Of a stretch of DNA of 64,000 nucleotides, positions 47,938 through 57,387 are shown in pieces (within the stretch, counting starts at the first letter, position 1; every line of letters starts with the position of its first letter). A program made the translations under genes and the position numbers. This stretch comes from Janthinobacterium sp. BJB426. Its GTDB lineage: Bacteria > Pseudomonadota > Gammaproteobacteria > Burkholderiales > Burkholderiaceae_D. The DNA is taken from positions 186,001-250,000 of the forward strand of contig NZ_PDZL01000004.1 in NCBI RefSeq assembly GCF_002735705.1, written 5' to 3'. The notes beneath the pieces are model-generated. The model saw nothing but the letters and a program-made list of their open reading frames with translations. It was not told the origin of the DNA and did no database searches.

Positions 47938-48861
47938 ATGCCGCGATCGCCAGCGCTGTTCCCCGATGCCATGCAGGTGTTCGAACGCGGCTGGCTGTCG
48001 TCGAATAACATCCTGTTCCAGGGCAGGGATGACACGGCCCTGATCGACAGCGGCTATGTCACGCATGCGCCGCAAACCCTGGCCTTGCTGCGCCATAGTC
48101 TGGCGGGCCGGCCGCTGGACCGCCTGTTCAATACGCATCTGCATTCCGACCATTGCGGCGGCAACGCGCTGCTGCAAGCGCAATACGGCTGCCACACGGC
48201 CATTCCCGTCTCGGAAGCGGACAAGGTGCGCGCGTGGGACGTCGACGCCCTGAGTTTCCAGGCCACGGGCCAGCAATGCCCGCGCTTCGGCTTTGACGCC
48301 ACCGTCTCGCCGGGCGACACGTTGACGTTGGCCGACATGCGCTGGCAAGCGCTGGGCGCACCGGGCCACGATCCGCACTCGCTGATTTTTTACTGCGCCG
48401 ACGAGGGCATCCTGATCTCTGCCGACGCCCTGTGGGAAAACGGTTTTGGCGTGATCTTCCCCGAACTCGATGGCGGCTCCGGTTTTCTGGAAGCGCGCGC
48501 CACGCTGGACCTGATCGCCGGCCTGGACGTGCGCGTGGTGATTCCCGGCCATGGACGGCCATTCCAGGACGCCGCCGGCGCCCTGCAGCGCGCCTGGTCG
48601 CGCCTCGATTACCTGGCGTCCGATCCCGTGCGCAATGCGCAGAACGCGGTAAAAGTGCTGCTCAAGTTCCTGCTGCTGGAACGCCAGCGCATCGCCATCG
48701 CCGAGATACCGGCGCTGCTGCGCGGCATGCCCATCTTCGAAGAGGCCAACCGGCGCTTTCTGCGCCAGGAAGCGGCCGCGCTGGCCGAATGGGCCGTGTC
48801 CCAGCTGGTGAGGGCCACGGCGGCACAGGTCGAGGGTGAGTACTTGCTTAACGAAGGCTGA
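47938..48861 (+). CDS. MBL-fold metallo-hydrolase
   Basis: A 307-residue metallo-beta-lactamase-fold protein. The metal-site motif is FNTHLHSDHCGGN near residue 65, with later GAPGHDPHSLIF, LISADALWE and VVIPGHGRPF giving the remaining ligands. The substrate is unknown; thioesters, lactones and glyoxalase-type substrates occur in this family. The ATG at 47938 has a GAGGAAG site, so the longer frame from 47896 is rejected. It is paired with DUF1289. Confidence 0.87.
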   Translation: MPRSPALFPDAMQVFERGWLSSNNILFQGRDDTALIDSGYVTHAPQTLALLRHSLAGRPLDRLFNTHLHSDHCGGNALLQAQYGCHTAIPVSEADKVRAWDVDALSFQATGQQCPRFGFDATVSPGDTLTLADMRWQALGAPGHDPHSLIFYCADEGILISADALWENGFGVIFPELDGGSGFLEARATLDLIAGLDVRVVIPGHGRPFQDAAGALQRAWSRLDYLASDPVRNAQNAVKVLLKFLLLERQRIAIAEIPALLRGMPIFEEANRRFLRQEAAALAEWAVSQLVRATAAQVEGEYLLNEG

Positions 48862-48960
48862 AACGGTCAGGCGATAAATTCAGCACGATCGTACTTTTTC
48901 TGCACTATAATCAACGTTCAGTGTATTTCTCATCCCGATCAACTTTCCAGCGAGTCCGCC

Positions 48961-49914
48961 ATGGCATTGCCTGTTGCGTTGCAAAACCTCTCCTTACCCG
49001 TAATCGCCTCGCCGATGTTCATCGCCAGCGGCCCGGCCCTCGTCGCGGCACAGTGCAAGGCCGGCATCGTCGGTTCCTTCCCGGCCCTGAATGCGCGACC
49101 CGCCGAATTGCTCGACACGTGGCTCACGGATTTGCAGGCCGAACTGGCTGCCTTCCAGGCCGCCAATCCGGACAAGAAGGTCGGGCCGATCGCCGTCAAC
49201 CAGATCGTGCACCAGTCGAATGACCGCCTCGCGCATGACGTGGCAGTGTGTGTGAAACACCAGATCCCCATCATCATTTCCTCGCTGCGCGCGCCGCCGA
49301 AGGAAATGCTCGACGCCATCCACAGCTATGGCGGCATCGTGCTGCATGACGTGATTTCGATCCGCCATGCGAAAAAAGCGCTGGAAGCCGGTGTCGATGG
49401 CTTGATCCTGGTGGCCAGCGGCGCCGGCGGCCATGCGGGCACCCTGTCGCCGTTCGCGCTGGTGGGCGAAGTGCGCAAATTCTTCGACGGTCCGCTGGCG
49501 TTGTCGGGTTCCATCGCCACGGGCGACGCCGTGCTGGCCGCGCAAGCCATGGGCGCCGACTTTGCCTACATCGGCTCGCGCTGGCTGGCGACCAAGGAGT
49601 CGAACGTCAGCGAGGGCTACCGCGACGCCATCGTTGATTCCAGCGCGGCGGACATCGTCTACACGAACCTGTTTACGGGCGTGCACGGCAATTACCTGAA
49701 AAAATCGATCGAAGCGGCCGGACTCGATCCGGAAGCGTTGCCCGAAGCGGACAAGAGCGCGATGAACTTCGGCTCGGGCAGCGCCAAAGCCTGGCGCGAC
49801 ATCTGGGGCGCGGGCCAGGGTGTGGGCTTGATGGATGACGTGCCGAGCGTGGAAGAGATGGTGGCGCGCCTGAAAGCCGAATACGATGCGGCGCGCGCGC
49901 GCTTGAAGCTGTAA
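48961..49914 (+). CDS. NAD(P)H-dependent flavin oxidoreductase, nitronate monooxygenase family
   Basis: A 317-residue TIM-barrel FMN enzyme. The pattern LPVIASPMFIASGPALVAAQ at the N-terminus, GGIVLHDVISIRHAKKA, LILVASGAGGHAGTLSPFAL and ALSGSIATGDAVLAAQAMGA fits 2-nitropropane dioxygenase-like proteins (nitronate monooxygenase and enoyl-reductase relatives). The exact substrate is unknown. Its start is 99 bases after the MBL gene and it seems monocistronic. Confidence 0.88.
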   Translation: MALPVALQNLSLPVIASPMFIASGPALVAAQCKAGIVGSFPALNARPAELLDTWLTDLQAELAAFQAANPDKKVGPIAVNQIVHQSNDRLAHDVAVCVKHQIPIIISSLRAPPKEMLDAIHSYGGIVLHDVISIRHAKKALEAGVDGLILVASGAGGHAGTLSPFALVGEVRKFFDGPLALSGSIATGDAVLAAQAMGADFAYIGSRWLATKESNVSEGYRDAIVDSSAADIVYTNLFTGVHGNYLKKSIEAAGLDPEALPEADKSAMNFGSGSAKAWRDIWGAGQGVGLMDDVPSVEEMVARLKAEYDAARARLKL

Positions 49915-49928
49915 CCTTGCTGCTGCCG

Positions 49929-49954
49929 GATGACGCGGCATGTCGCGTCATCCA
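49929..49954. terminator. Perfect 10-bp hairpin between convergent genes
   Basis: GGATGACGCG at 49929-49938 and CGCGTCATCC at 49945-49954 form a perfect stem with a 6-nt loop. It lies between the converging ends of the flavin oxidoreductase and hpt genes. No clean T-run follows on either strand, so it may serve as a weak bidirectional terminator or a 3'-end stabiliser. Confidence 0.55.
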
Positions 49955-49962
49955 GGCCATCC

Positions 49963-50556
49963 TTATTCCTGCTTCAAATCCTCGGGCTTGATGGCCCACA
50001 GGCCCGGCAGGTTGCGCCAGTAGCCATACGCATCCATGCCGAAGCCGACGACGAAACGGTTCGGGATCACCAGGCCGACGATGTCGGCTTGTACCGGCTT
50101 CTTCTTGCCGATGGCCTTGTCCGCGAACACGGCCAGGATGACTTCCGAGGCACCCATGTCCAGCAAGCGCTGTTTGACGTGCGCCAGGGTCTCGCCTTCG
50201 TCGAGAATATCGTCGAGCACGATCACGGTGCGGCCCGCCACGTTCGAACGGGGGATGACTTTCCACACCACCTCGCCACCCTTGTCGTCGTCGCCGTAGC
50301 GGCTGACATGGATGTAGTCGAATTCGAGTGGAAAGCTCAGTTGCGGCAGCAGGTTGCCCGTAAATACAACGGCGCCGCCCATCACGCCCAGCACCAGCGG
50401 GAACTCTTTCGAGTCCTCGGCGTTGAAGCGCGTGTTGAGCACATCGGCCATGCGCGTGATCGACGCCTGCACGGCGTCTTGGTCGAACAGCAGTTCCGCG
50501 TTCTTGATCAGGTCACGGGCACGGTTGTGATGAAATTCTTGCATGGACTCTTGCAT
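49963..50556 (-). CDS. hpt: Hypoxanthine-guanine phosphoribosyltransferase
   Basis: A 197-residue purine salvage enzyme. The PRPP loop is VIVLDDILDEGETLAHV near residue 113. It joins hypoxanthine or guanine to PRPP. The alternative start at 50544 (MQEFHHNRAR) is equally possible. No neighbour on the same strand is in a clear operon with it; the ligase gene upstream ends 51 bases away. Confidence 0.92.
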   Translation of the reverse strand: MQESMQEFHHNRARDLIKNAELLFDQDAVQASITRMADVLNTRFNAEDSKEFPLVLGVMGGAVVFTGNLLPQLSFPLEFDYIHVSRYGDDDKGGEVVWKVIPRSNVAGRTVIVLDDILDEGETLAHVKQRLLDMGASEVILAVFADKAIGKKKPVQADIVGLVIPNRFVVGFGMDAYGYWRNLPGLWAIKPEDLKQE

Positions 50557-50607
50557 GGCGATGAATGGGGCTGATGGTCAATGCCGGTATTATCCCGCAA
50601 ATCGGCC

Positions 50608-51864
50608 TTATTTGTAATCGCGCATGTCGTCGATGATTTTCCCATCCTGCGCCAGGCTGCCCACGGCCACGAGCAGCACATCGCCGCGCAGCTTGGTCAG
50701 TTCGCGGATCGAACCGATGATGGCTTCGGTGCCGCTGGCGTCAGTCGGATCGTCGACTTCGCAATGCAAAGTCATCTCGTCGTTGGCCATGCGCCCCGAC
50801 ACCACCAGCCGCGCCTTTTTGATGTGCGGGTGGCGGCGCGCGATCTCATGCACCTGCGATGGGTGCACGAACATGGCGCGCACCTTGGTGGTTTGATCGG
50901 CGCGCCCCATCCAGCCCTTGATGCGCGTATTCGTGCGGCCGCACGGCGACTCCTGCGCGTCCATCAACACGGCCGACAGATCGCCCGTGGCGAAGCGGAT
51001 CAGCGGATAGTCGGCATTGAAGACGGTGACGACGACTTCGCCCACTTCGCCCGGCGCGACGGGAATGCCGCTGCCCGGATGGACGATTTCCAGCAGCACG
51101 TTTTCGTCCACGACCATGCCGGGATTGAGCTTGCCATTGCTGGCCGTTTCATAGGCGATGCTGCCGATATCGGCCGAGGCATAGGTCTGGAACACGTGCG
51201 GCACGCCGTTTTCGGCAAACCAGCTGCGCAGGGACTCGGGCAAGGCTTCTGCGCCCATCACGGCCTTGGTGACGCTGCTGATGTCGGCGCCCATCTCGCG
51301 CGCTTTTTCGATGATCAGTTTCAGAAATGACGGCGTGCCGATATACGTGTCGGGCTTCAGGTCGGCCATCGCCTGCACCTGCATTTCCGTCTGTCCGATA
51401 CCGGCCGGGATGACGGTGCAGCCGATGCGCGCGGCGCCCCCTTCGACCATGAAGGCGGCCGGCGTGAAGTGATACGAAAAGCAGTTTTGCAGCAAGCCGC
51501 CGGCGCGCACGCCGGCCGCATACATGGGACGCGCGAAGCGCCACCAGTCGGGGCCGCGGCCTTCGGGATCGAAGATGGGGCCGGGCGAGACGAACACGCG
51601 CGACAGGGCGTTTTTCGGCGTCGTGTTCAAGCCGCCGAACGGCAGCGCGTCGTGCTGCAATTGCTTGAGGTCGGACTTGCGCGTCACGGGCAGCTGCGCC
51701 AGCGCGGCGCGGCTGGTGATGTCGGCTGCGTTGACGCCGTCGAGGATGCGGGCCCAGCCCGGCGCCTTTTGCGCGCGCGCGATCAGCTGCGGCAGGCCGG
51801 CCATCAATTCGCGTTCGCGCGCTTCGGGGGCGCGTGCTTCCAGACTGTCGAGCGTATCGGTCAT
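50608..51864 (-). CDS. Phenylacetate-CoA ligase family AMP-forming enzyme
   Basis: A 418-residue adenylating enzyme of the PaaK family. Segments include VFVSPGPIFDPEGRGPDW, the nucleotide region FQTYASADIGSIAYE, GEVGEVVVTVFN and a C-terminal lid domain with RFATGDLSAVLMD then GWMGRADQTTKVRAMFVHP. It should form an acyl-CoA from an aryl or other carboxylate. It is the last gene of the transporter cluster and overlaps the YjbR gene by ATGA. The true substrate is not known. Confidence 0.87.
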   Translation of the reverse strand: MTDTLDSLEARAPEARERELMAGLPQLIARAQKAPGWARILDGVNAADITSRAALAQLPVTRKSDLKQLQHDALPFGGLNTTPKNALSRVFVSPGPIFDPEGRGPDWWRFARPMYAAGVRAGGLLQNCFSYHFTPAAFMVEGGAARIGCTVIPAGIGQTEMQVQAMADLKPDTYIGTPSFLKLIIEKAREMGADISSVTKAVMGAEALPESLRSWFAENGVPHVFQTYASADIGSIAYETASNGKLNPGMVVDENVLLEIVHPGSGIPVAPGEVGEVVVTVFNADYPLIRFATGDLSAVLMDAQESPCGRTNTRIKGWMGRADQTTKVRAMFVHPSQVHEIARRHPHIKKARLVVSGRMANDEMTLHCEVDDPTDASGTEAIIGSIRELTKLRGDVLLVAVGSLAQDGKIIDDMRDYK

Positions 51865-52220
51865 GTTGCTGATTCTCCAATGTCACGTTGCATTTTTTTC
51901 GTCAGTCCCGCAACAATCAGGCTGTATGAGCGCTGCAGCAGGGTAGCCATTTCGTCGTCGTCGAGGGCGTCTGGGCTGGCGACCAGCACCCATTTGGCCC
52001 GCGCCAGGTAGGGCGCCGGGCGAAAGCCGGGACGGTCCGTCAATTCCAGGAAGCGTTCCGCATCGACCTTGATGCTCATGCCGCGCGTGCTGTGCGCTTC
52101 CGCGCCGCACAGGGCGAACAGGCGGCCACCGACGGAAAACGCCAGCACGTTGCTCCACTTGATGTCTTCTGTCGCGCCGGGAAAGCCGCGGCACACTTGC
52201 TTCGCCCGTTCCAGATCCAT
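51861..52220 (-). CDS. MmcQ/YjbR family protein
   Basis: A 119-residue protein of the YjbR fold. Conserved segments are CRGFPGATEDIKWSNVLAFSV and WVLVASPDALDDDEM. The family folds like the MotA C-terminal or CyaY group and is DNA-binding-like in shape, but the function is unclear. It lies 17 bases after livF and overlaps the PaaK-like gene, which ties it to the cluster. Confidence 0.87.
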   Translation of the reverse strand: MDLERAKQVCRGFPGATEDIKWSNVLAFSVGGRLFALCGAEAHSTRGMSIKVDAERFLELTDRPGFRPAPYLARAKWVLVASPDALDDDEMATLLQRSYSLIVAGLTKKMQRDIGESAT

Positions 52221-52237
52221 GACGGCAACTCCCGATG

Positions 52238-53083
52238 TCAGGCCAGCCAGCGCTTGCGGCGGCGGTAGAACTTCATGTCGCGGAAGCTCTTGCGCCCGGC
52301 ACTGGACACGCCCAGGTAAAACTCTTTGACGTCTTCGTTGCTGGCCAGTTCCTGCGCTTGCCCTTCCATCACGACCCGTCCGTTTTCCAGGATGTAGCCG
52401 AAGTCGGCGTAGCGCAGCGCCACGTTGGTGTTCTGCTCGGCCAGCAGGAAAGAGACGTTTTCCTTGTGGTTCAAATCCTTGACGATGCCGAAGATCTCTT
52501 CAACGATCTGCGGCGCGATGCCCATCGACGGTTCGTCCAGCAAAATCATCGACGGCTTGGCCATCAGCGCGCGGCCGATGGCGCACATCTGCTGCTCGCC
52601 GCCCGAGGTATAGCCGGCCTGGCTGCTGCGCCGGGTTTTCAGGCGCGGGAAATAGTGGTAGACCTTTTCCAGCGCGTCTTTCAGCTCGCCGCGCGAGAGG
52701 CTGCGCGTGTAGGCGCCCGTCAGGAGGTTTTCCTCGATGGTGAGGTGGCCGAAACAGTGGCGCCCTTCCATCACTTGCGACAGGCCCCGCTTGACCAGTT
52801 CATTCGGCGTCAATTGATCCACGCGCTCGCCCTTGAACTGGACTTCTCCCTTGGTGACGTCGCCCCGTTCGCCGCGCAGCAGGGTCGAGATGGTCTTCAG
52901 GGTGGTCGACTTGCCGGCGCCGTTGGCGCCCAGGAGCGCCACGATCTTGCCTTGCGGGACTTGCAGCGACACGCCCTTCAGGACCAGGATCACATGGTCG
53001 TAGATGACTTCGATATTGTTCACCGACAGGTAGGGCGGCGGCGTGTCCGCCTGGGGCGGGGCTTGCGTGGCAGTGTGGGTCAT
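52238..53083 (-). CDS. LIV-type ABC transporter ATP-binding protein (LivF-like)
   Basis: A 281-residue ATPase with Walker A GANGAGKSTTLKTIS, signature YTSGGEQQMCAIGRALMA and Walker B MILLDEPSMGIAPQI. The LivF type is indicated by ILVLKGVSLQVPQGKIVALLG. It pairs with the LivG-like ATPase of the same operon. It sits between the binding protein and the YjbR gene. The final 20 residues (KSFRDMKFYRRRKRW) form a basic extension beyond a standard LivF. Confidence 0.9.
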   Translation of the reverse strand: MTHTATQAPPQADTPPPYLSVNNIEVIYDHVILVLKGVSLQVPQGKIVALLGANGAGKSTTLKTISTLLRGERGDVTKGEVQFKGERVDQLTPNELVKRGLSQVMEGRHCFGHLTIEENLLTGAYTRSLSRGELKDALEKVYHYFPRLKTRRSSQAGYTSGGEQQMCAIGRALMAKPSMILLDEPSMGIAPQIVEEIFGIVKDLNHKENVSFLLAEQNTNVALRYADFGYILENGRVVMEGQAQELASNEDVKEFYLGVSSAGRKSFRDMKFYRRRKRWLA

Positions 53084-53150
53084 GGCTGCTTCTTTAAAAT
53101 GTTAAACACGGGACCGGCGGTAGCCGGTCCGGTTCCTCTCGCCTACTGCA

Positions 53151-54470
53151 TTACTTCATGCACGCCGGCGTAATCTTTTTCTCTTCGGCGTACTTGCCGG
53201 ACGATTCCTCGACCAGTTTGCGCACCAGGGCCTTGTCGCCGACGATCCATTTCGGCGTGATGGCGGTCCATTTCTTGCCATCCCACTGCTGCACTTTCAC
53301 GGCGCCCGAGCCTTCATGGTCATCGCAGCTGGTTTTCACGGTGGGGAACATGCCCAGCGCGCCCACGGCCTTCTGGCGCGCATCGTCGACGTTCAGGTTT
53401 TCCAGGCCCCAGCGCATCTGCTCGCCCGTGATCGGTTTGCCCTTGCCGAATTTTTCCTGCGCCACGCGGATCGCTTCGACCCACAGGATGCCAGCCGTCA
53501 CGCCGCGCATGTGGTAGACGGAGCCGATGCGCGACTGGTCGGATAGGTTGCCCTTGCCGGACGCGTAGAGTTTCTTGCGGATGTCGTCAAGCACGGGGTA
53601 GTTGCCCGGCGTATTGAACGTCATCGCCGTGTAGCCCTTGGCCGCGTCGCCCGATGGAATCGTGTCTTCCTCGGAGCCGGCCCACCAGACGCCCAGCATT
53701 TTGTCGCGCGGGAAGCCGTTGCGCTGCGCCGTCTTGATGGCAACGGAATTCATCACGCCCCAGCCCCACAGGATCACGTGGTCCGGTTTGGCCTGGCGGA
53801 TCTGCAGCCACTGCGATTGCTGTTCGCTGCCGGGCGGCGCGACGGGAATTTTCACCAGCTCGAAGCCGTACTGTTTCGACAGCGCTTCCAGCACGGGCAG
53901 CGGTTCCTTGCCGAAGGCCGAATCGTGGTACAGGTGGACGATTTTTTTCCCTTTCAGCTTGTCCATGCCGCCATCCTTGTCGCCAAGGTATTTGATCATG
54001 GCGGCGGCCTGGCTCCAGTAGCTGGAGATCAGCGGATACACGTAGGGGAAGACCTTGCCGTTGGCGGCGTCCGAGCGGCCGTAGCCGATCATCGTCATGG
54101 GGATCTTGTCTTGCGCCACGCGGTCCAGGATGCCATAGGCGACGCCCGTGGACAGGGTTTCGACCAGGGTGGCGCCGCCCTGCTTGGTTTTCAGGCGTTC
54201 ATAGCATTCGACGCCGCGCGACGGGTTGTATTCCGTTTCGCATTCTTCCCAGCTGATCTTGACGCCATTGACGCCGCCGGCCTGGTTGACCAGGTTGAAG
54301 TAGTCGATGATGCCGCCGTAGAAACCGGAACCGCCAGCCGCGTAGGGACCCACGCGGTAGGACGGCAGGGCGATGTACTGTTCCTTGTCCTGCGCCTGGG
54401 CGCTGCCGGCCATGGTGAGTGCGGCACTGGCGATGGCGGCGGCCAGCATGAGCGATTTGATGTGTTTCAT
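53151..54470 (-). CDS. LIV-type ABC transporter substrate-binding protein
   Basis: A 439-residue periplasmic binding protein with a signal peptide (LMLAAAIASAALTMAGSAQAQ). The mature part is a type I Leu/Ile/Val-binding fold with SYRVGPYAAGGSGFYGGIID and KKIVHLYHDSAFGKEPL. Members next to CoA ligases often bind aromatic or fatty carboxylates rather than amino acids; the ligand here is not known. It is longer than E. coli LivK (about 370). Confidence 0.88.
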   Translation of the reverse strand: MKHIKSLMLAAAIASAALTMAGSAQAQDKEQYIALPSYRVGPYAAGGSGFYGGIIDYFNLVNQAGGVNGVKISWEECETEYNPSRGVECYERLKTKQGGATLVETLSTGVAYGILDRVAQDKIPMTMIGYGRSDAANGKVFPYVYPLISSYWSQAAAMIKYLGDKDGGMDKLKGKKIVHLYHDSAFGKEPLPVLEALSKQYGFELVKIPVAPPGSEQQSQWLQIRQAKPDHVILWGWGVMNSVAIKTAQRNGFPRDKMLGVWWAGSEEDTIPSGDAAKGYTAMTFNTPGNYPVLDDIRKKLYASGKGNLSDQSRIGSVYHMRGVTAGILWVEAIRVAQEKFGKGKPITGEQMRWGLENLNVDDARQKAVGALGMFPTVKTSCDDHEGSGAVKVQQWDGKKWTAITPKWIVGDKALVRKLVEESSGKYAEEKKITPACMK

Positions 54471-54535
54471 TGTGTGTCTCCTCTTGTTTTATTTGATTTC
54501 AAGTCAACCGACATCAGACTGCAAGGTACAAATTC

Positions 54536-55594
54536 CTAGTGCGGGAAAGGCCACAGGCGTAATTTCTCTTTCGCGATCTGCCACAGCCTGGCCAGGCCGT
54601 GCGGTTCGACGATCAGGAAGAAGATGATCAGCGCGCCGAACACCATCAGTTCCAGGTTCGAGGCCACGCTGGTGGGCAATGCCAGGCCATGCGCGATGGT
54701 GTTTAGGAAGACGGGCAGCAGCACGATGAAGGCCGCGCCGAGGAAGGAGCCGAGAATCGAGCCGACGCCGCCGATGATGATCATGAACAGGATGCGGAAG
54801 GACAGGTCTAGGTTGTACGCTTCCGGCTCCACCGTGCCCAGGTAGGCGTAGGCATACAGCGCGCCGGCCACGCCGCAGTAGAACGAGCTGACGGCGAACG
54901 CCAGCAGCTTGGTGCGCATCAGTCTGAAACCGATCACTTCGGCCGCCATGTCCATGTCGCGCACGGCCATCCACGAGCGACCCACGTTCGAGCGGATCAT
55001 GTTCTTGGCCAGCAGTGCCATGCCGGCAACGATGGCCAGCACCAGCAGGTATTTGCTTTGCGGCGTGTCGAACTGGTAGCCGAGGATGGTCATCTTCTGC
55101 ACCGTGATCACGCCCGAGGAACTGTAGTTGGTCAGATACGGGATCTTGGTCAGGCACCAGACGACAAAAAACTGCGTCGCCAGGGTGGAGGCGGCCAGGT
55201 AAAAGCCGCGGATGCGCAAGGAGGGCAGGCCGAAGGCGATGCCCACCATGGCCGCGCACAGGCCGCCGAGGATGAAGGACACCAGCAGCGGCAGGCCAGG
55301 CAGGCGGGCCATGAAGTTATACGAGGCAAAGGCGCCCACGGCCATGAAGGCGGCCGTGCCCAGCGACAGCTGGCCCGCGTAACCGGTCAGGATGTTCAGG
55401 CCCAGCGCCGCCAGGGCGAAGATCAGGAAGGGGATCAGGATCGCCGACAGCATGTAGGGCGAGGCGAAATACGGCAGGAGGAAGACGGCGACGAGGAGCG
55501 TGGCCGTCAGCGCCAGGCGGTCTTGCCGGATCGGGAAAATCTGGTTGTCAGCCTGGTAGCTGGTCTTGAATTGTCCTGCTTCACGGTAAATCAT
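54536..55594 (-). CDS. LIV-type ABC transporter permease (LivM-like)
   Basis: A 352-residue permease with about nine hydrophobic segments. The motif LNILTGYAGQLSLGTAAFMAVGAFA is typical of LivM, with VGRSWMAVRDMDMAAEVIG and GVAGALYAYAYLGTVEPEAY. The chosen ATG at 55594 (MIYREAGQFKTSYQ) is better than the 39-residue longer frame, which is Cys-rich and unlike a permease. It lies 43 bases after livH in the operon. Confidence 0.9.
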   Translation of the reverse strand: MIYREAGQFKTSYQADNQIFPIRQDRLALTATLLVAVFLLPYFASPYMLSAILIPFLIFALAALGLNILTGYAGQLSLGTAAFMAVGAFASYNFMARLPGLPLLVSFILGGLCAAMVGIAFGLPSLRIRGFYLAASTLATQFFVVWCLTKIPYLTNYSSSGVITVQKMTILGYQFDTPQSKYLLVLAIVAGMALLAKNMIRSNVGRSWMAVRDMDMAAEVIGFRLMRTKLLAFAVSSFYCGVAGALYAYAYLGTVEPEAYNLDLSFRILFMIIIGGVGSILGSFLGAAFIVLLPVFLNTIAHGLALPTSVASNLELMVFGALIIFFLIVEPHGLARLWQIAKEKLRLWPFPH

Positions 55595-55637
55595 GGCGTG
55601 TCCTTTGTGATGGGTGCATCGTATGCATGGTGCGGCG

Positions 55638-56540
55638 TCAGATGCGCCGGATGATCTTCTCGCCGAACAATCCTTCCGGACGCACCAGCAGGAACAGCAG
55701 GGCCAGCACATACGGGAACCAGCCTTCGATGCCGCCGCCCACCATCGGGCCGAGATAGACTTCGGCCAGCTTTTCCGACGCGCCGATGATCAGGCCACCG
55801 ACGATGGCGCCCGGCACCGACGTAAAGCCGCCCAGGATCAGCACCGGCAGCGCTTTCAAGGCGATGAAGGTGAGGGCGAATTGCACGCCGTTGCGCGCGC
55901 CCCACAGCAAGCCGGCCACCATGGCCACCAGGCCCGCCACGCCCCACACCACGGCCCAGATGCGCTGCAGCGGGATGCCGACCGCCAGCGCCGCCTGGTG
56001 GTCGTCGGCGACGGCGCGCAGGGCGCGGCCCACCTTGGTTTTCGAGAACAGCAAGGCCAGGCAGATCACCAGCAGCGCGCAGATGCCGGCCGCCACCACG
56101 TCGAACTGCGAGATGATGATATTGAAATGCTCCATCAGGAAGGGCATCGGCACGTCTTCGATGGGCAGGTCCAGCTTGTGCACCTGCGAGCCCCACATCA
56201 GCTGCGCCAGGCCTTCGATGAAAAAGGTCAGGCCGATGGTGGCCATGAACAGCGTGATTTCCGGCTGGTTGACGAGCGGGCGCAAGACCACGCGTTCAAT
56301 CGCCATGCCCAGCACGATCATGGTCACCATCGTCAGCGGGATGGCCAGCCACAGCGACAGGCCGAACTTGTCCATGATGCCGACGCAGGTGAGGGCGGCG
56401 AAAAACACCATCGCTCCCTGCGCGAAGTTGAACACGCCCGAGGCCTTGTAGATCAGCACAAAACCGATCGCCACCAGCGCGTACATGACGCCCGACAGCA
56501 GGCCGCCGATCAGCACTTCAAAGAAAAAATTGATATTCAT
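55638..56540 (-). CDS. LIV-type ABC transporter permease (LivH-like)
   Basis: A 300-residue permease with about eight hydrophobic segments. It has GLLSGVMYALVAIGFVLIYKASGVFNFAQGAM near the N-terminus, of which IYKASGVFNFAQG is the LivH hallmark, and AIVGGLIIGASEKLAE late on. The ATG at 56540 begins MNINFFFEVL and sets a membrane segment in phase; a 9-residue longer frame is rejected. It pairs with LivM-like to form the pore. Confidence 0.9.
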   Translation of the reverse strand: MNINFFFEVLIGGLLSGVMYALVAIGFVLIYKASGVFNFAQGAMVFFAALTCVGIMDKFGLSLWLAIPLTMVTMIVLGMAIERVVLRPLVNQPEITLFMATIGLTFFIEGLAQLMWGSQVHKLDLPIEDVPMPFLMEHFNIIISQFDVVAAGICALLVICLALLFSKTKVGRALRAVADDHQAALAVGIPLQRIWAVVWGVAGLVAMVAGLLWGARNGVQFALTFIALKALPVLILGGFTSVPGAIVGGLIIGASEKLAEVYLGPMVGGGIEGWFPYVLALLFLLVRPEGLFGEKIIRRI

Positions 56541-56553
56541 TGCTATTCCTCGT

Positions 56554-57387
56554 CTAGTGCGCCACACCTAAGTAGGCGTTGATGACATCCTGGTTGCTGC
56601 GCACCTCGTCGGGCGTGCCGTCGCCGATCTTCTTGCCGTAATCGAGCACCACCACCCTGTCGGAGATATCCATCACCACGCCCATGTCGTGCTCGATCAG
56701 CACGATGGTCGTGCCCAGCTGGTCGTTGACGTCGAGGATGAAACGGCACATGTCCTGTTTTTCTTCCACGTTCATGCCTGCCATGGGTTCGTCCAGCAGC
56801 AGGATGTCCGGTTCGGCCACCAGCGCGCGGCCTAGCTCCACCCGTTTTTGCAAGCCGTAGGGCAGGCGCCCCACGGGAGTCTTGCGGATGGCCTGGATTT
56901 CCAGGAAGTCGATGATCTCTTCGGCCTTCTTGCGGTGCTCGATTTCCTCGCGCCGTGCCGGACCCCAGTACAGGGCTTGCAGCAGGAAATTCGACTTCAT
57001 CTTCAGGTTCCTGCCCGTCATGATGTTGTCCAGCACCGTCATGCCCTTGAACAGGGCGATGTTCTGGAAGGTGCGTGCGATGCCGGATTTGGCGGCCGCA
57101 TAGCAATCCATGCCGCGCCGGTGTTCGCCCCGGTAGATGATTTCGCCCTGCTGCGGGCGGTACACGCCGTTGATCACGTTGAGCATCGAGCTTTTGCCGG
57201 CGCCGTTCGGGCCGATGATGGCGCGGATTTCATGCTGCTTGACGTCGAACGAGATGTCGGTCAGCGCTTTCACGCCGCCGAACGACAGCGAGATATTCTT
57301 CAGGTCGAGGATCACGGGACCCGTCTTGCGGGCCGTGCCGAAATGGGCGTCGGGTTCGTTCATTTGCATCGTGCTGTGCTCCATCAT
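56554..57387 (-). CDS. LIV-type ABC transporter ATP-binding protein (LivG-like)
   Basis: A 277-residue ATPase. Walker A is GPNGAGKSSMLNVING, signature LPYGLQKRVELGRALVA and Walker B ILLLDEPMAGMNVEEK. The pattern ISLSFGGVKALTDISFDV fits LivG. It is coupled to the acyl-CoA ligase gene upstream by a 4-base overlap. The start may also be the internal Met at position 7. Confidence 0.92.
   Translation of the reverse strand: MMEHSTMQMNEPDAHFGTARKTGPVILDLKNISLSFGGVKALTDISFDVKQHEIRAIIGPNGAGKSSMLNVINGVYRPQQGEIIYRGEHRRGMDCYAAAKSGIARTFQNIALFKGMTVLDNIMTGRNLKMKSNFLLQALYWGPARREEIEHRKKAEEIIDFLEIQAIRKTPVGRLPYGLQKRVELGRALVAEPDILLLDEPMAGMNVEEKQDMCRFILDVNDQLGTTIVLIEHDMGVVMDISDRVVVLDYGKKIGDGTPDEVRSNQDVINAYLGVAH

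Noticed and set aside
53151..54470. Naming the binding protein a branched-chain amino acid binder (LivK)
   Set aside because: The fold class fits, but flanking CoA ligases point to other ligands, so only the transporter class is given.
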